The translations under genes were made by a program, and so were the position numbers. The notes under the pieces are model-generated. The model saw nothing but the letters and a program-made list of their open reading frames with translations, was not told the origin of the DNA and did no database searches. Of a DNA stretch of 64,000 nucleotides, positions 19,201 through 26,205 are shown in pieces (the stretch's first letter is position 1; each line of letters starts with the position of its first letter). This stretch comes from Chitinophagaceae bacterium (GTDB taxonomy: Bacteria > Bacteroidota > Bacteroidia > Chitinophagales > Chitinophagaceae), in the NCBI GenBank assembly GCA_947446645.1, contig CANFHA010000006.1:186001-250000 (forward strand), read 5' to 3'.

Positions 19201-20179
19201 AAGAACTTGCACCGGGAGTAGATACACCGGTATATGTTGCACCATTATATAAACGGTAATTAATGCCTACATCCGAAAAGCTAAGCGTCACGAAAACTCC
19301 TGATCCGCCAGCACAATAAGCTCCGCCACCTGCTACGTTATAAACTGTTGGTAATGGATTAACCACGACACTTACACTACCACCCATATTGCTGGTACAA
19401 CCCGTACCATCCGTTGCACGCACGGTGTAAGTACCTGCTGCTGTCTGTAGACCGAGGTCAAACGGCGCTGCGCCGGTTCCTGTTGATGGACTACCCGCAG
19501 CTACCCCTCCGTTATATAACTGGTAGCTTACACCGGCATCTGATCCAGTAAGCTGGATATCAGCTCCGGCGCCCCCTATACAATATCCACCACCACCGGT
19601 TACGTTAAATACTGTAGGACCACTTTGCGACAAACTTCCGAAGTTCGTTCCGGCAGGCCCGGCAGCAAGACCGTTTATGCCGGCGCTACTGGTTGCATAA
19701 ATATTTCCCGCTGCCGCCGCCATAGTTATCGGCTGTATCTGCAGACCAGTTATGGTTACAACATCATGGTTGCCACCAGTTAAGACTATCAATTCTACAG
19801 TTAGTGTAGACGACGTGAACCCGAGGTTAAATGCAGAAAGGATATCTCCGCCAGTGCCGGTAATCGTTGGTGTGCTTCCGGTATTAAACTGCCATCCGGC
19901 TGGCGCAGATATAACTACCTGGTCAAATCCAGCCGAGAAATCGTTATTTAAGCCTTCCGATATTGTGATCGTTCCCAGTGCCGTATACGCTGGTGCAGTT
20001 CCATCGCCTGCTTTATTATGGCAGATATTAGTGCCACCCGTAGCTGTAGTTACAGTAACTGCCGCAAACGCTGACGTGCCCAGCAAACAAAGTAAAAGTG
20101 AAGCGCAAAAAAGACGCATCGCTTTTACATTCCGGCCGGTTCTCGTAATCATTGATTGGCGTAAAAAAACGTTATGCAT
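13217..20179 (-). CDS. Giant repeat protein, T9SS type A cargo
   Basis: A secreted protein of up to 2,320 residues. The signal peptide reads MRLFCASLLLCLLGTSAFA if translation starts at 20119; ATGs at 20152 and 20179 are alternatives. Residues about 40-187 are a unique N-terminal domain. Then come 17 tandem repeats of about 88-90 residues, each with a YCAGG-like cysteine near the start, GVNYQLY in the middle and a second cysteine (TGC.NNM). One Ig/BIG-like unit (SICxGxTxTLxDxTxGGxWSS) lies between repeats 16 and 17 and four more follow, then two SYQWxVxG-type Ig units. The C terminus (about 2,230-2,320, IYPNPATSTLSVE to KTEKFVKMK) is a type A T9SS sorting domain, which targets the protein to the cell surface. 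Likely an adhesin; the ligand is unknown. Confidence 0.9.
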   Translation of the reverse strand: MHNVFLRQSMITRTGRNVKAMRLFCASLLLCLLGTSAFAAVTVTTATGGTNICHNKAGDGTAPAYTALGTITISEGLNNDFSAGFDQVVISAPAGWQFNTGSTPTITGTGGDILSAFNLGFTSSTLTVELIVLTGGNHDVVTITGLQIQPITMAAAAGNIYATSSAGINGLAAGPAGTNFGSLSQSGPTVFNVTGGGGYCIGGAGADIQLTGSDAGVSYQLYNGGVAAGSPSTGTGAAPFDLGLQTAAGTYTVRATDGTGCTSNMGGSVSVVVNPLPTVYNVAGGGAYCAGGSGVFVTLSFSDVGINYRLYNGATYTGVSTPGASSSLSFGPETAAGTYTVQAQNATTGCTSNMTGSATVSVTALPTAYTVTGPASYCADLAGADIQLINSETGVNYQLYNGVATVGASQPGTTGSAIDFGTHTAGSYSVLATTAAGGCTAPMLNTLNVVIDPLPTVYNVGGGGGYCAGGAGAFVTLSFSDVNVNYNLYYNGALSSTLPGASSSLSFGPESGAGTYTVQAVNASTGCISNMSGSAVVSINPLPIAYTVTGATSYCADLAGVAVGLSNSQTGVSYQLYNGVAAVGPIVAGSTGSALSFGVQPAGSYSVLATAALGGCTSPMLNTLNVIMNPLPIVYTVGGGGDYCAGGAGVQVTLSNSQVGVNYQLYLGVATTGAAVAGTGATPTNLGLQTAAGTYTVFATNATTGCTANMTGSATVSIDPLPATFTLTASGSSSGHYCAGGTGVDLSLNGSQIGVNYQLYYGASPIGAPVAGTGTPELDLGFQTGAGTYSVLASSATTPCTNNMIGIVTVSIDPLPAVHNLSAGGGYCIGGAGVDLTLDASDAGINYQLYYGAATIGGATAGGASPLDLGFQTGAGTYSVRATNATTGCVSNMAGTATVSINPLPAVFTVGGGGSYCAGGAGLHITLSNSEVGVNYQLYNTTTAVGGLVAGTGVPPLDLGLETAGGVYTVSAINATTGCTSDMSGIASIYVNPLPTTFAISAGGSYCAGDTGVHLALYGSQVGVNYQLFYNGTSVGSSIAGNADTLDFGLQTAAGTYSILATDAVTLCTSNMTGTATVSINPLPTVYTISAGGPYCAGGPGVDLTLSGSDAGVNYQLYYGATAIGSPVAGGTTPLDLGMQTGAGTYTVFATNATTSCKNDMFGTALITITPLPTAYTVTGGGAYCVGGPGVHVTLSNSDTGVSYQLFVNGVVTGPIVAGTGVAPLDFGLQTIVGTYTVFAINYTTTCSNNMTGSVIVTTNPLPTVYAISAGGSYCAGGTGVDLTLSGSDTGVSYQLYYGSTATGSAVAGTGSVLDLGFQTSAGTYSVSATNNITLCTNNMSGTATVSINPLPTAFTVTGGGGYCVGGTGVSVGLSNSTVGVNYQLFYGSSPIGGIVAGTGSPLDFGLQTGVGVYSVSAQNQTTGCTNNMANTVDVFTNPLPAVYDVTGGGAFCAGGAGFSIGLSNSDIGINYQLFTGGFPVGALLHGTGSALDFGVYSTDGTYIVMAINSVTGCFIEMNGSAVITVNPLPIAYTVAGGGTMCAGSAGFDITLNNSETGVNYQLYINTLPYGTAVAGTTGSAIDFGVLPFAGTYVVVGTNATTGCNALMLDSAVVVVNPAPGPITGVTNICQGITTTLIDTPAGGGWSSNDFTIAYINATTGVLTGVGAGVTIVTYTLPNTCFATTVVTVNQTPSTFTVSGGGSMCEGGAGFDVNLSGSETGISYQLYINTLPYGTPVAGTGSPLDFGTFGFPGTYLIVGFNSTLTCNALMADSAVIVVNPLPGTINGNTSVCVNASVTLSDTTAGGTWSSDDISRATIDGAGVLTGVAGGFTTITYTAASGCYVTTAVTANSLPVVPAITGVTHQCFGSTSVLADATTGGVWSSTDNTIASVDTMGVVSGVNTGVATISYTITDANGCVGAATTPDTVNALPVVSAITGPTSICMGATVTLEDATTGGVWTSSDITIATIGAGTGKASGISTGTVIITYTVTDINGCTGIATTTETVNPMPAVNPILGPANVCAGLTIALADSTAGGEWQSSDPTILSVDSTGTVSGVMPGSAVLYYVVTDSLGCMNAATSIVTVGDSMPASSILPASASVTLCGGPVNLVLTTAGGSLTYQWSVDGINIAGATNGNYVTDTAGFFTITLNNGTCSATLSGTSVIAQPSPVVVFDSAGNFLATTMSYATYQWYVNGAPITGATNSTYNNPGTGTYKVVVSDSNSCFVGSSDFAVVSATEGVKNAISINVRIYPNPATSTLSVEAPVVVSVSILSPDGKVVMEQQHATALDVSELADGMYIIMVYDQSNSLLKTEKFVKMK
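14840..19618 (-). repeat. Coding tandem repeat block, 17 units of about 266 bp
   Basis: Repeats encode about 88-90 residues each and begin at PTxYxVxGGG. Units 2 and 4 resemble each other most closely (LSFSDV, SSSLSFGPE), as do units 3 and 5 (YCADLAG, MLNTLNV), so a two-unit block was duplicated. Units 16 and 17 share YINTLPYGT and are split by an Ig-like domain. Confidence 0.85.
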
Positions 20180-20502
20180 GTGTGTGGTTTTAATACTGAG
20201 TTCGGTTTAAATAATAACAACATTATCAACCCTCCACCTTTACACATGGGTGGCGGCTGGATATTGGTGCCGAAAATTAATATATTTTTTTAGAAAAAAA
20301 GAATAGCCGGGCAACTTTTCTTGAAGAAATAATTCCATACACCTACATAATACAGATATTCACCCTCGAAATTAAAGATATTCATCTATATGGGCAATAA
20401 TGAAAAATAGGACCCACATCATCTTAAATTAAAGACGACAGCATGCATAATTATCAAATTCTGCAAATTCAAATTCGTCAGACAGCAGATATCCTTAGGA
20501 CG
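20180..20502. other. 323-bp intergenic region
   Basis: A/T-rich spacer that must hold the promoter of the giant gene on the minus strand. I see a TAATTTTC element there (one mismatch to TAnnTTTG) near 20270 but nothing else to call. Confidence 0.4.
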
Positions 20503-21150
20503 CTACCCGGGTATCCTGGCTATATACTTAGCCATTTCTTTTATCTGCTCAACTACCTGTGGATTGGTAGCCTTGCACGATTTAGCTTTATTGAAATATA
20601 TTTTACCATTCCTGAAATCGCGGCGCTGAATACAAATACTGGACAGCTGCAGATATGCTGTAGCCTCATTATCCTTATCAGGCAGGCCCGCTTTCACCGC
20701 ACGGCGCAGGTTTTCATAGGCTTCCTTGGTATTACCTTTCTTCATGGCTATTGCGCCAAGCTGCAGGTAAGCGGTTCCTTCAAATTCTTTTTCCGTACCT
20801 GTTTCCAGTCCCTTCCGTAGTTGCGACTCTGCTTTATCAAGGTCGTCTCCCAGTGTCGAAAAATTCGCCTGAAGCATATAATATGACGAACGTATCGGTT
20901 TATAAAGCAGGTTAGGAAATTTCACCATATTGATGAGTTTCTGCGCTCCTTCCATATCTCCGGCTTCCATATAACCCTGTATCAGCGTCATAGGACCAAT
21001 AAGGAAATATGCCACAACCATAAGTATGGCAACAAGGAATGGGATCCACGCTATCCACCACGTAACTTTAAATCCAAGGAAGAACCCAAGCGCTATCAAT
21101 GCCACAGCGATAGGTATACGATAAAAAACAAGTATTTTTCTAAAACTCAT
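20503..21150 (-). CDS. Membrane-anchored TPR protein
   Basis: A 215-residue protein with two N-terminal membrane helices (about 10-30 and 33-52) followed by cytosolic tetratricopeptide-like repeats (about 60-205; YLQLGAIAMKKGNTKEAYENLRRA is the clearest). TPR domains act as protein-interaction scaffolds. It is monocistronic, and neighbouring bshB1 runs divergently. No specific role can be assigned. Confidence 0.75.
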   Translation of the reverse strand: MSFRKILVFYRIPIAVALIALGFFLGFKVTWWIAWIPFLVAILMVVAYFLIGPMTLIQGYMEAGDMEGAQKLINMVKFPNLLYKPIRSSYYMLQANFSTLGDDLDKAESQLRKGLETGTEKEFEGTAYLQLGAIAMKKGNTKEAYENLRRAVKAGLPDKDNEATAYLQLSSICIQRRDFRNGKIYFNKAKSCKATNPQVVEQIKEMAKYIARIPG

Positions 21151-21340
21151 AACATTATTTGGAGGCGCAAAAGTACGCCTAATAAGTTGGTTTTTCTTCC
21201 TGCCTCAGTTTTTTTCATCTTTATAAATAGTATTCTTTGTTTCGTTACTTCGCTGTTTAGCTTTCCTGCAACCCTGATTGCTAAAGCCTGAGAAGATCCG
21301 AAAATCTAGCTCAGAAAATTAAATGTTCATACTTATATTT

Positions 21341-21348
21341 TACTTTTG
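21341..21348 (+). promoter_or_regulatory. Bacteroidota -7 promoter element for bshB1
   Basis: TACTTTTG fits TAnnTTTG; the TTG start of bshB1 is 33 bases downstream. Confidence 0.5.
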
Positions 21349-21381
21349 GCAGTCTTTTTAGTTCTGTAAAAATAATCTGGT

Positions 21382-22113
21382 TTGAAATTACACATCTTGG
21401 CTATTGCCGCCCACCCCGACGATATTGAGCTCAGCTGCGCCGGTACACTTATTAAACACGCTATGGCCGGCCAGGCTGTTGGCATTGTAGATCTTACACA
21501 AGGTGAGCTCGGCACACGCGGCACGCCGGAGATACGGCTGCAGGAGGCTACAGCTGCAGCAAAAGTGATGGGAGTACAGGTAAGGGAGAACGCAAATATG
21601 GCCGATGGCTTTTTCCGCAACGATGAGGAACACCAGCGCAACCTCATAACTTTTATTCGCCACTTCCGTCCGGAGATCGTTATAGCAAACGCACTCAATG
21701 ATCGCCACCCCGACCACGGCCGCGGTGGCAGGCTTATTGCTGATGCCTGTTTCTACGCTGGCCTCCGCAGGATAACTACGAGCAGGGATGGAGTTGAACA
21801 GCTGCCCTGGCGTCCTAAGCGTGTTTATCATGTGCTGCAGGATCGGTACTACGAACCTACATTTATTGTAGATATATCATCTGCATTCCAGAAAAAAATG
21901 GATGCTATCCGCTGTTATAAAAGTCAGTTCCACGATCCTGCATCAGGCGAGCCGGCAACATACATTGCCACCGAAGGTTTCCTGAATAACGTGCTCTACC
22001 ACAGTGCACTACTTGGCAAGCGTATTGGAGTAGAATATGGCGAAGGCTTCATCTCAGAGAACATCCCCGGCATTGATAACCTGGATAGTCTTCTATTACC
22101 GGAATTACCCTAA
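21382..22113 (+). CDS. bshB1: Bacillithiol biosynthesis deacetylase BshB1
   Basis: A 243-residue zinc amidohydrolase of the LmbE/PIG-L fold that removes the acetyl group from GlcNAc-malate in bacillithiol synthesis. The zinc and catalytic motifs AHPDD (11-15) and HPDH (109-112) are present, as are GELGTRGTPE and the MADGFF segment typical of BshB1. Translation must begin at TTG 21382: an in-frame TAA lies at 21373-21375 and the motif distance to the start matches the family. A bacilliredoxin gene lies about 4.5 kb downstream, so the cell likely uses bacillithiol as its main thiol. Confidence 0.93.
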   Translation: MKLHILAIAAHPDDIELSCAGTLIKHAMAGQAVGIVDLTQGELGTRGTPEIRLQEATAAAKVMGVQVRENANMADGFFRNDEEHQRNLITFIRHFRPEIVIANALNDRHPDHGRGGRLIADACFYAGLRRITTSRDGVEQLPWRPKRVYHVLQDRYYEPTFIVDISSAFQKKMDAIRCYKSQFHDPASGEPATYIATEGFLNNVLYHSALLGKRIGVEYGEGFISENIPGIDNLDSLLLPELP

Positions 22114-22227
22114 GCGCATTATGTAATTAGATGTAAGGCCCTTCCGAGTCTCTCTGCTGTATCCCATTTCACACACGGTACATCAGAACTCCATACGCCT
22201 TTGCTAGAGACCTTTTTCGATGTTGAA

Positions 22228-22259
22228 CCATGGAGCAATTCTACCATTGAGCCATTTTT
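22228..22259. repeat. 8-bp period array, ATTGAG family (solo)
   Basis: Units CCATGGAG, CAATTCTA, CCATTGAG and CCATTTTT with an 8-bp period. They match the octamers that flank the S23 gene at 35.5-36 kb, but no S23 gene is here. Confidence 0.5.
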
Positions 22260-22267
22260 GCTATATT

Positions 22268-22283
22268 CGGCATCCTTTTTGCA
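22268..22283 (+). promoter_or_regulatory. Candidate sigma-54 (-24/-12) promoter
   Basis: CGGCATCC..TTTTTGCA has GG (22269-22270) and GC (22281-22282) ten bases apart, with GGCA and TTGCA conserved. The glycosyltransferase start is about 45 bases downstream. Confidence 0.4.
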
Positions 22284-22326
22284 CCGTTTACAATACTAGA
22301 AATCCTGGTTTAACGTTAGTATACAG

Positions 22327-23124
22327 ATGATCAAAATATCCGCCGTAATCATAACCCATAACGAAGAACATAACATTGCCCGGTGCATTGAGTCGTTTAA
22401 AGATATCGCAGACGAGATCATACTGGTAGACAGCTACTCCAAAGACAAAACTGTAGCCATTGCGGAGAGCTATGGTGCAAAGATCTTCTACCACGAATTT
22501 AAAGACTTTAGTGATCAGAAGACTTATGCAATAGCACTTGCTGCCAATGACTTTGTTTTGTCTATTGACGCAGATGAATTGTTGTCGCCCGAGCTGCATG
22601 CCAGCCTGCTTAGGGAAAAAGAAAACCCGCGTTTTGACGGTTACCAGGTCAATATCCTCGCAAACTATTGCGGCAAGTGGATACGGCACTGTGGCTGGTA
22701 CCCGCAACCCAAGCTGCGCCTGTTCAATAAAAATAAATGCGGCATCAACGACAGCAAAGTACATGAAAGCATAGTAGTGAAAGACAAAAAAGCGAAGATC
22801 GGTTTTCTTGATGGCGATATACTCCATTATAGCTACAACAGCATATCAGACCACATAAAGAAGATAGAGCTCTACTCTGAGTTGGCAGCCCGCAACGCCA
22901 TTGGCAAGGGTGAGCGCATCGGTATTATAAAAATACTGTTCGGCCCTGCATGGAAATTCATTTACAACTTCATTTTCCGGGGAGGCTTTCTCGATGGTTA
23001 CTTAGGCTATGTTATTTGTAAGAACATTGCTTATGGCGGCTTTATTAAGTACGTTAAGATCAAGCTATACTCGGCCCGGCGGTCTAATGAAATGAATGTT
23101 CAACCATTGACTTTCAATTCATGA
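22327..23124 (+). CDS. Family 2 glycosyltransferase (LPS core type)
   Basis: A 265-residue GT-A enzyme. SAVIITHNEEHNIARC starts the nucleotide-sugar fold, VDSYSKDKT follows, and SIDADE near residue 80 is the metal-binding DxD region. The pattern matches WaaE/KdtX-like enzymes that add a sugar to the lipopolysaccharide core. The stop overlaps the following deacetylase start (ATGA at 23121-23124), so both are co-translated. A candidate sigma-54 promoter lies upstream. The donor and acceptor sugars are unknown. Confidence 0.88.
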   Translation: MIKISAVIITHNEEHNIARCIESFKDIADEIILVDSYSKDKTVAIAESYGAKIFYHEFKDFSDQKTYAIALAANDFVLSIDADELLSPELHASLLREKENPRFDGYQVNILANYCGKWIRHCGWYPQPKLRLFNKNKCGINDSKVHESIVVKDKKAKIGFLDGDILHYSYNSISDHIKKIELYSELAARNAIGKGERIGIIKILFGPAWKFIYNFIFRGGFLDGYLGYVICKNIAYGGFIKYVKIKLYSARRSNEMNVQPLTFNS

Positions 23125-23864
23125 ATCTGAGCTGGCTTCTACCTTCAGGCAAAGGCATTCCGGTACTTATGTACCACAAAGTTTGGCCCGGTATCAGCGA
23201 CAGCCTCACCATTAATCCTGAAGATCTTCGCACACAATGGGAGTATCTTAGAACTGAAGGCTATCAACCGCTCTCCCTGCCAGACTATCTTGATATTGTC
23301 ACAGGTAAAAAGCTGGTCTCGGGCAAACCCTTATTGCTCACTTTCGATGATGGCTATCTCAATAACCTTACCTACGTATACCCGCTCCTGCTGGAATTTG
23401 GCTGGTCCGCTACATTCTTCATTATTACAGGCATGCTGGACGGTACAATGTCCAATGACTCAGGCGGGCCTGCCCAAATGATGTCAGCAGAAGACCTCCG
23501 CCAGCTCGATCCCGCTGTAGTGCAGCTCGCCATGCATGGCTACCTGCACGAAAACATGAGTAAGATTACCAATGCGGAGATCCTGGATGCATTACATCAA
23601 TCGATCCGGGCGTTTACAAATAGTGGCCTGCAATGGCACAAAGTCCTCGCCTACCCTTATGGTGCCCGGCCGGTCGGTGACTTTTCCTCCGTTAAAAAAG
23701 CTATTTCCGTTATGGGCATCAGCGCAGCTTTCCGCATAGGCAACAAAGTCAGCGAGGTGCCCGCAACCGACCTGTATGAGCTAAAAAGAATTGACATTAA
23801 GGGCACAGACAGCCTCGCAGACTTTCGTGTAAAGCTGAAAAAAGGCAAGCTCAAACCTTTTTAA
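23121..23864 (+). CDS. Polysaccharide deacetylase family protein
   Basis: A 247-residue NodB-fold (CE4) protein. The metal motif TFDDGY (74-79) supplies the catalytic Asp pair, MHGYLHENMS provides the HxxxH-like zinc ligands, and AYPYGA is motif 3. It has no clear signal peptide, so it may act in the cytosol or at the membrane face on a sugar intermediate. It is coupled by a four-base overlap to the glycosyltransferase upstream, which suggests they modify the same glycan. Confidence 0.85.
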   Translation: MNLSWLLPSGKGIPVLMYHKVWPGISDSLTINPEDLRTQWEYLRTEGYQPLSLPDYLDIVTGKKLVSGKPLLLTFDDGYLNNLTYVYPLLLEFGWSATFFIITGMLDGTMSNDSGGPAQMMSAEDLRQLDPAVVQLAMHGYLHENMSKITNAEILDALHQSIRAFTNSGLQWHKVLAYPYGARPVGDFSSVKKAISVMGISAAFRIGNKVSEVPATDLYELKRIDIKGTDSLADFRVKLKKGKLKPF

Positions 23865-23879
23865 GACATTTAAAGACTT

Positions 23880-23901
23880 AGCCCCGTAGTGGCTTTTTTT
23901 T
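23880..23901 (+). terminator. Weak terminator after the deacetylase gene
   Basis: AGCC (23880-23883) pairs with GGCT (23891-23894), followed by a run of T. The stem is only four base pairs. Confidence 0.45.
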
Positions 23902-23904
23902 CAT

Positions 23905-23912
23905 TACATTTG
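23905..23912 (+). promoter_or_regulatory. Bacteroidota -7 element before the rpmB operon
   Basis: TACATTTG matches TAnnTTTG. A second related element, GACCTTTG, lies closer to rpmB near 24010, so the main start site could be there instead. Confidence 0.4.
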
Positions 23913-24037
23913 TATCTAATAAGCACCCGCTGAGCCGCATTTGTTGCATCATAAAAAGCGGTAAATAAATATTTTCTCAAAAATATTTTGCTATTCCACA
24001 AATTATCAGGACCTTTGCAGTCCTAAAAAAAATAATC

Positions 24038-24274
24038 ATGGCTCGCGTTTGTCAGGTAACAGGTAGAAAACCAGTAGTAGGCCACAAGGTGTCTTTCTCA
24101 AATAAGAAAAAGTTGCGTAGATTCTTCCCTAATCTGCAGACTAAGCGCTTCTTCTTTGCTGAAGAAGACCGTTGGATCACGTTGAAATTGTCTACTGATG
24201 CTATTCGTACCATCAATAAGAATGGTTTGATCGCTACGGTGAAAGAATTACGTGCTAAAGGAATTACTGTCTAA
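24038..24274 (+). CDS. rpmB: 50S ribosomal protein L28
   Basis: A basic 78-residue protein with MARVCQVTGRKPVVGH at its start and WITLKLSTDAIRTI further on, the L28 signature. It binds 23S rRNA in the large subunit. First gene of a three-gene ribosomal operon with rpmG and the DUF4295 gene; spacing is 29 bases. No zinc-binding CxxC pair is seen, so this is the zinc-independent form. Confidence 0.97.
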   Translation: MARVCQVTGRKPVVGHKVSFSNKKKLRRFFPNLQTKRFFFAEEDRWITLKLSTDAIRTINKNGLIATVKELRAKGITV

Positions 24275-24303
24275 ATTTAAAGTAAAGCATAAAATAGTTT
24301 AAA

Positions 24304-24486
24304 ATGGCTAAGAAAGGAAACCGCGTTCAGGTAATAATGGAATGCACCGAGCATAAAAATAGCGGTATGCCCGGTACCAGCCGTTACATTACCACTAAAA
24401 ATAAGAAAACGACTACAGAGCGCCTGGAGTTGAAGAAATATAACCCGATACTTAAGAAGGTTACTGTTCACAAAGAAATTAAATAA
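24304..24486 (+). CDS. rpmG: 50S ribosomal protein L33
   Basis: A 60-residue basic protein with [18 protein letters not shown] and the RYITTKNKK and [12 protein letters not shown] segments of L33. It lies near the E site of the large subunit. Only one cysteine remains where zinc-binding L33 has four, so it is a zinc-independent form. It follows rpmB by 29 bases and precedes the DUF4295 gene by 20 bases. Confidence 0.97.
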   Translation: MAKKGNRVQVIMECTEHKNSGMPGTSRYITTKNKKTTTERLELKKYNPILKKVTVHKEIK

Positions 24487-24506
24487 TCTATTTAAAATAT
24501 TAAGCG

Positions 24507-24680
24507 ATGGCAAAAGCAGCTAAGACCGCGATTAAGAAAGACCCCAAGCTGGCAGCAGAAGCTAAGAATTACACTAAAGTGATTAAAGCCGTGCGCAGCC
24601 CAAAAACAGGTGCTTATACCTTCAAAGAAGGAATGGTGCATAAAGATAAGGTGAAGGATTTTTTAGCAAACGTTAAATAA
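24507..24680 (+). CDS. DUF4295 family protein (Bacteroidota ribosomal operon)
   Basis: A 57-residue, very basic protein, easily missed because of its size. Translation from ATG 24507 gives MAKAAKTAIK at the start and TKVIKAVRSPKTGAYTFKEG in the middle, then VHKDKVKDFLANVK. The SPKTGAYTFKE core is the hallmark of DUF4295, a Bacteroidota protein encoded right after L28 and L33 and thought to be associated with the ribosome. Spacing of 20 bases to rpmG and a strong terminator downstream show that this is the last gene of the operon. Confidence 0.92.
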   Translation: MAKAAKTAIKKDPKLAAEAKNYTKVIKAVRSPKTGAYTFKEGMVHKDKVKDFLANVK

Positions 24681-24731
24681 ACCGCCCCTGTAAGCCTAGC
24701 CTATACTAGACTTATAAACATACTATTATAG

Positions 24732-24770
24732 CAAGAAGCCACCCGAAAGGAGTGGCTTCTTGATTTTTTT
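24732..24770 (+). terminator. Terminator of the rpmB-rpmG-DUF4295 operon
   Basis: Perfect 11-bp stem CAAGAAGCCAC / GTGGCTTCTTG with a nine-base loop and a T7 tract. Confidence 0.9.
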
Positions 24771-24816
24771 GTTGGGGGAATTATACAGTTGTTCTCCACA
24801 TGCGGGCATTCATACC

Positions 24817-25029
24817 CTACTCCCTGTCTCTCCCCTGGTCTGTATTACTGGTATTTCTTTGCCCGCCGCCAGCTCCGGTTGTTGGCTCTTCTTGCTCAGG
24901 CTTTTGATGCTGCTGGCCTTGCTGCTGCTGCTGCTGTTTGCCCTGCTGCCCGCCTGTCTGTGGCTGCTGCTGTTGAGATTGTTGCTCTTCGCTTCCTTTC
25001 CCCGCTTGATTCTGATTCTGCCTTTCCAT
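24817..25029 (-). CDS. Small Gln-rich hydrophilic protein
   Basis: A 70-residue frame starting MERQNQNQAGKGSEEQQ and consisting mostly of Gln, Gly, Glu and Pro with a run of six Gln. There is no hydrophobic stretch, so the product would be a disordered cytosolic protein. Similar short Q/N/G-rich proteins with an MExQNQNQ-like start occur in Bacteroidota, which is why I prefer this strand over the Leu-rich plus-strand reading. No function is known. Low-complexity composition makes false calls easy, so confidence is moderate. Confidence 0.5.
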   Translation of the reverse strand: MERQNQNQAGKGSEEQQSQQQQPQTGGQQGKQQQQQQGQQHQKPEQEEPTTGAGGGQRNTSNTDQGRDRE

Positions 25030-25180
25030 AGTTTATTGATTTAATTGCCCTATTGCGGTAATAATTATGCCACTGTCTGTTGAGGTAATCATAATGTCTT
25101 GCCTGCGCCAAACCCTTACTGGCAGCATTTTTTATACGTAAATGTTGCAGCCTCGTACTGCTAACAAAGCAGTTGGATTG

Positions 25181-25188
25181 TATTTTTG
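25181..25188 (+). promoter_or_regulatory. Bacteroidota -7 element before the first response regulator
   Basis: TATTTTTG fits TAnnTTTG, 28 bases upstream of the ATG at 25217. Confidence 0.5.
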
Positions 25189-25216
25189 CATACCTTTATT
25201 AACATTAATCTGGCGA

Positions 25217-25645
25217 ATGGACGAAATATTTATCTTAATAGCTGAAGATGATGCCGATGACCGCTTTCTTTTGCAGTCTGCCTTTGAGGAAAATGGCTTT
25301 AAAGACAAGCTGCAGTTTGTAGAAAATGGGGTAGAGCTTGTTGAATACCTGTACAAACTTACCCAGGATGGGAATAATGGGAAGTTGCCACGCTTCATCT
25401 TACTGGACCTCAACATGCCTAAAAAAGACGGCAGAGAAGTGTTAAAGGAGATAAAGCAAAATCCATCGTTGAAGAAAATACCTGTTATCGTATTCAGCAC
25501 CACTAATAATGAGCAGGAAATGCGCCGGTGCTATGAATTGGGTGCCAATTCGTACATAACAAAGCCAAACAGCTTCGAAAACCTTATTAAAACCGTAGCC
25601 GCGCTGCGTAGTTACTGGATACATACAACCAGTATTCCGGGGTAG
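25217..25645 (+). CDS. Single-domain response regulator (Rcp1/CheY-like)
   Basis: A 142-residue receiver domain with no output domain. The acidic pocket is Glu10-Asp11-Asp12, the phosphoacceptor is Asp64 in LLDLNMPKKDG, and the conserved Lys is in ITKPNSF near residue 115. VIVFSTTNNEQEM is typical of Rcp1-type receivers, which are often partnered with CHASE or phytochrome-like histidine kinases. The frame is open upstream, but ATG 25217 gives the canonical start. No kinase adjoins it, though a CHASE3 kinase lies near 60 kb. Confidence 0.9.
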   Translation: MDEIFILIAEDDADDRFLLQSAFEENGFKDKLQFVENGVELVEYLYKLTQDGNNGKLPRFILLDLNMPKKDGREVLKEIKQNPSLKKIPVIVFSTTNNEQEMRRCYELGANSYITKPNSFENLIKTVAALRSYWIHTTSIPG

Positions 25646-25766
25646 GCGCAAAGGCATGGTTTTTACTCTACCTAGCGCTTCGCTATCAGTAAATATTGAT
25701 ACAAGTATATTGAGCAATTCAATGGCAATGCCTAATTTAGATAAAAATAGATTTAACCGTAAGACT

Positions 25767-26120
25767 ATGATTGATGGTAGAAAAATTCTCATAATTGACG
25801 ACGAAGAGGATCTTTGTCTTCTCCTAAAGGAATATTTTCTAAGAAAAAATTATGATGTTGTCATCTCCCATACGCTACAGGCGGGTAAAGGAATACTAAA
25901 GGAATACAAGCCCGATATCCTTTTCCTGGACAACAACCTGCCTGACGGGATTGGCTGGACGGAAGCGCCCTCATTTGCCGCCAGCTTCCCTGATACCTAC
26001 ATAGTGATGGTAAGTGCCTTTCACCCTGTGATACCCGTAATGCCGGGCAATGCAAAGTACAGGGTCATAGAAAAGCCCATCAGCATGTCTGAGCTGGATA
26101 AGCAATTCTCTTCCTTTTAA
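25767..26120 (+). CDS. Single-domain response regulator
   Basis: From ATG 25767 this is a 117-residue receiver: IIDDEED at the start, Asp55 in LFLDNNLPDG as phosphoacceptor, and Lys near residue 102 in VIEKPIS. No DNA-binding domain follows. The frame is open back to 25656 with in-frame ATGs at 25722 and 25728, so an N-terminal extension of up to 37 residues is possible but has no receiver signature. It follows the first regulator by about 120 bases in the same direction. The 25-residue span between D55 and the lysine is somewhat shorter than usual. Confidence 0.8.
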   Translation: MIDGRKILIIDDEEDLCLLLKEYFLRKNYDVVISHTLQAGKGILKEYKPDILFLDNNLPDGIGWTEAPSFAASFPDTYIVMVSAFHPVIPVMPGNAKYRVIEKPISMSELDKQFSSF

Positions 26121-26145
26121 TTTCTTCTTATCGATTCTTTCAAAC

Positions 26146-26174
26146 ACGAAAAAAGCTATTGCGGTGCAATAGCT
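26146..26174 (-). terminator. Terminator of the small membrane protein gene
   Basis: On the minus strand AGCTATTGC, loop ACC, GCAATAGCT, then a T-rich tail (positions 26153 down to 26146). On the plus strand it lies after the response regulator and lacks a T-run. Confidence 0.75.
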
Positions 26175-26205
26175 AAAGTGGTTAGTACTTGGGGGCTGGC
26201 AAATG

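Noticed and set aside
24760-25044. A Leu-rich plus-strand ORF opposite the Gln-rich protein
   Set aside because: It is the antisense reading of CTG/CAG-rich DNA. The Gln-rich strand has the more plausible start and composition.
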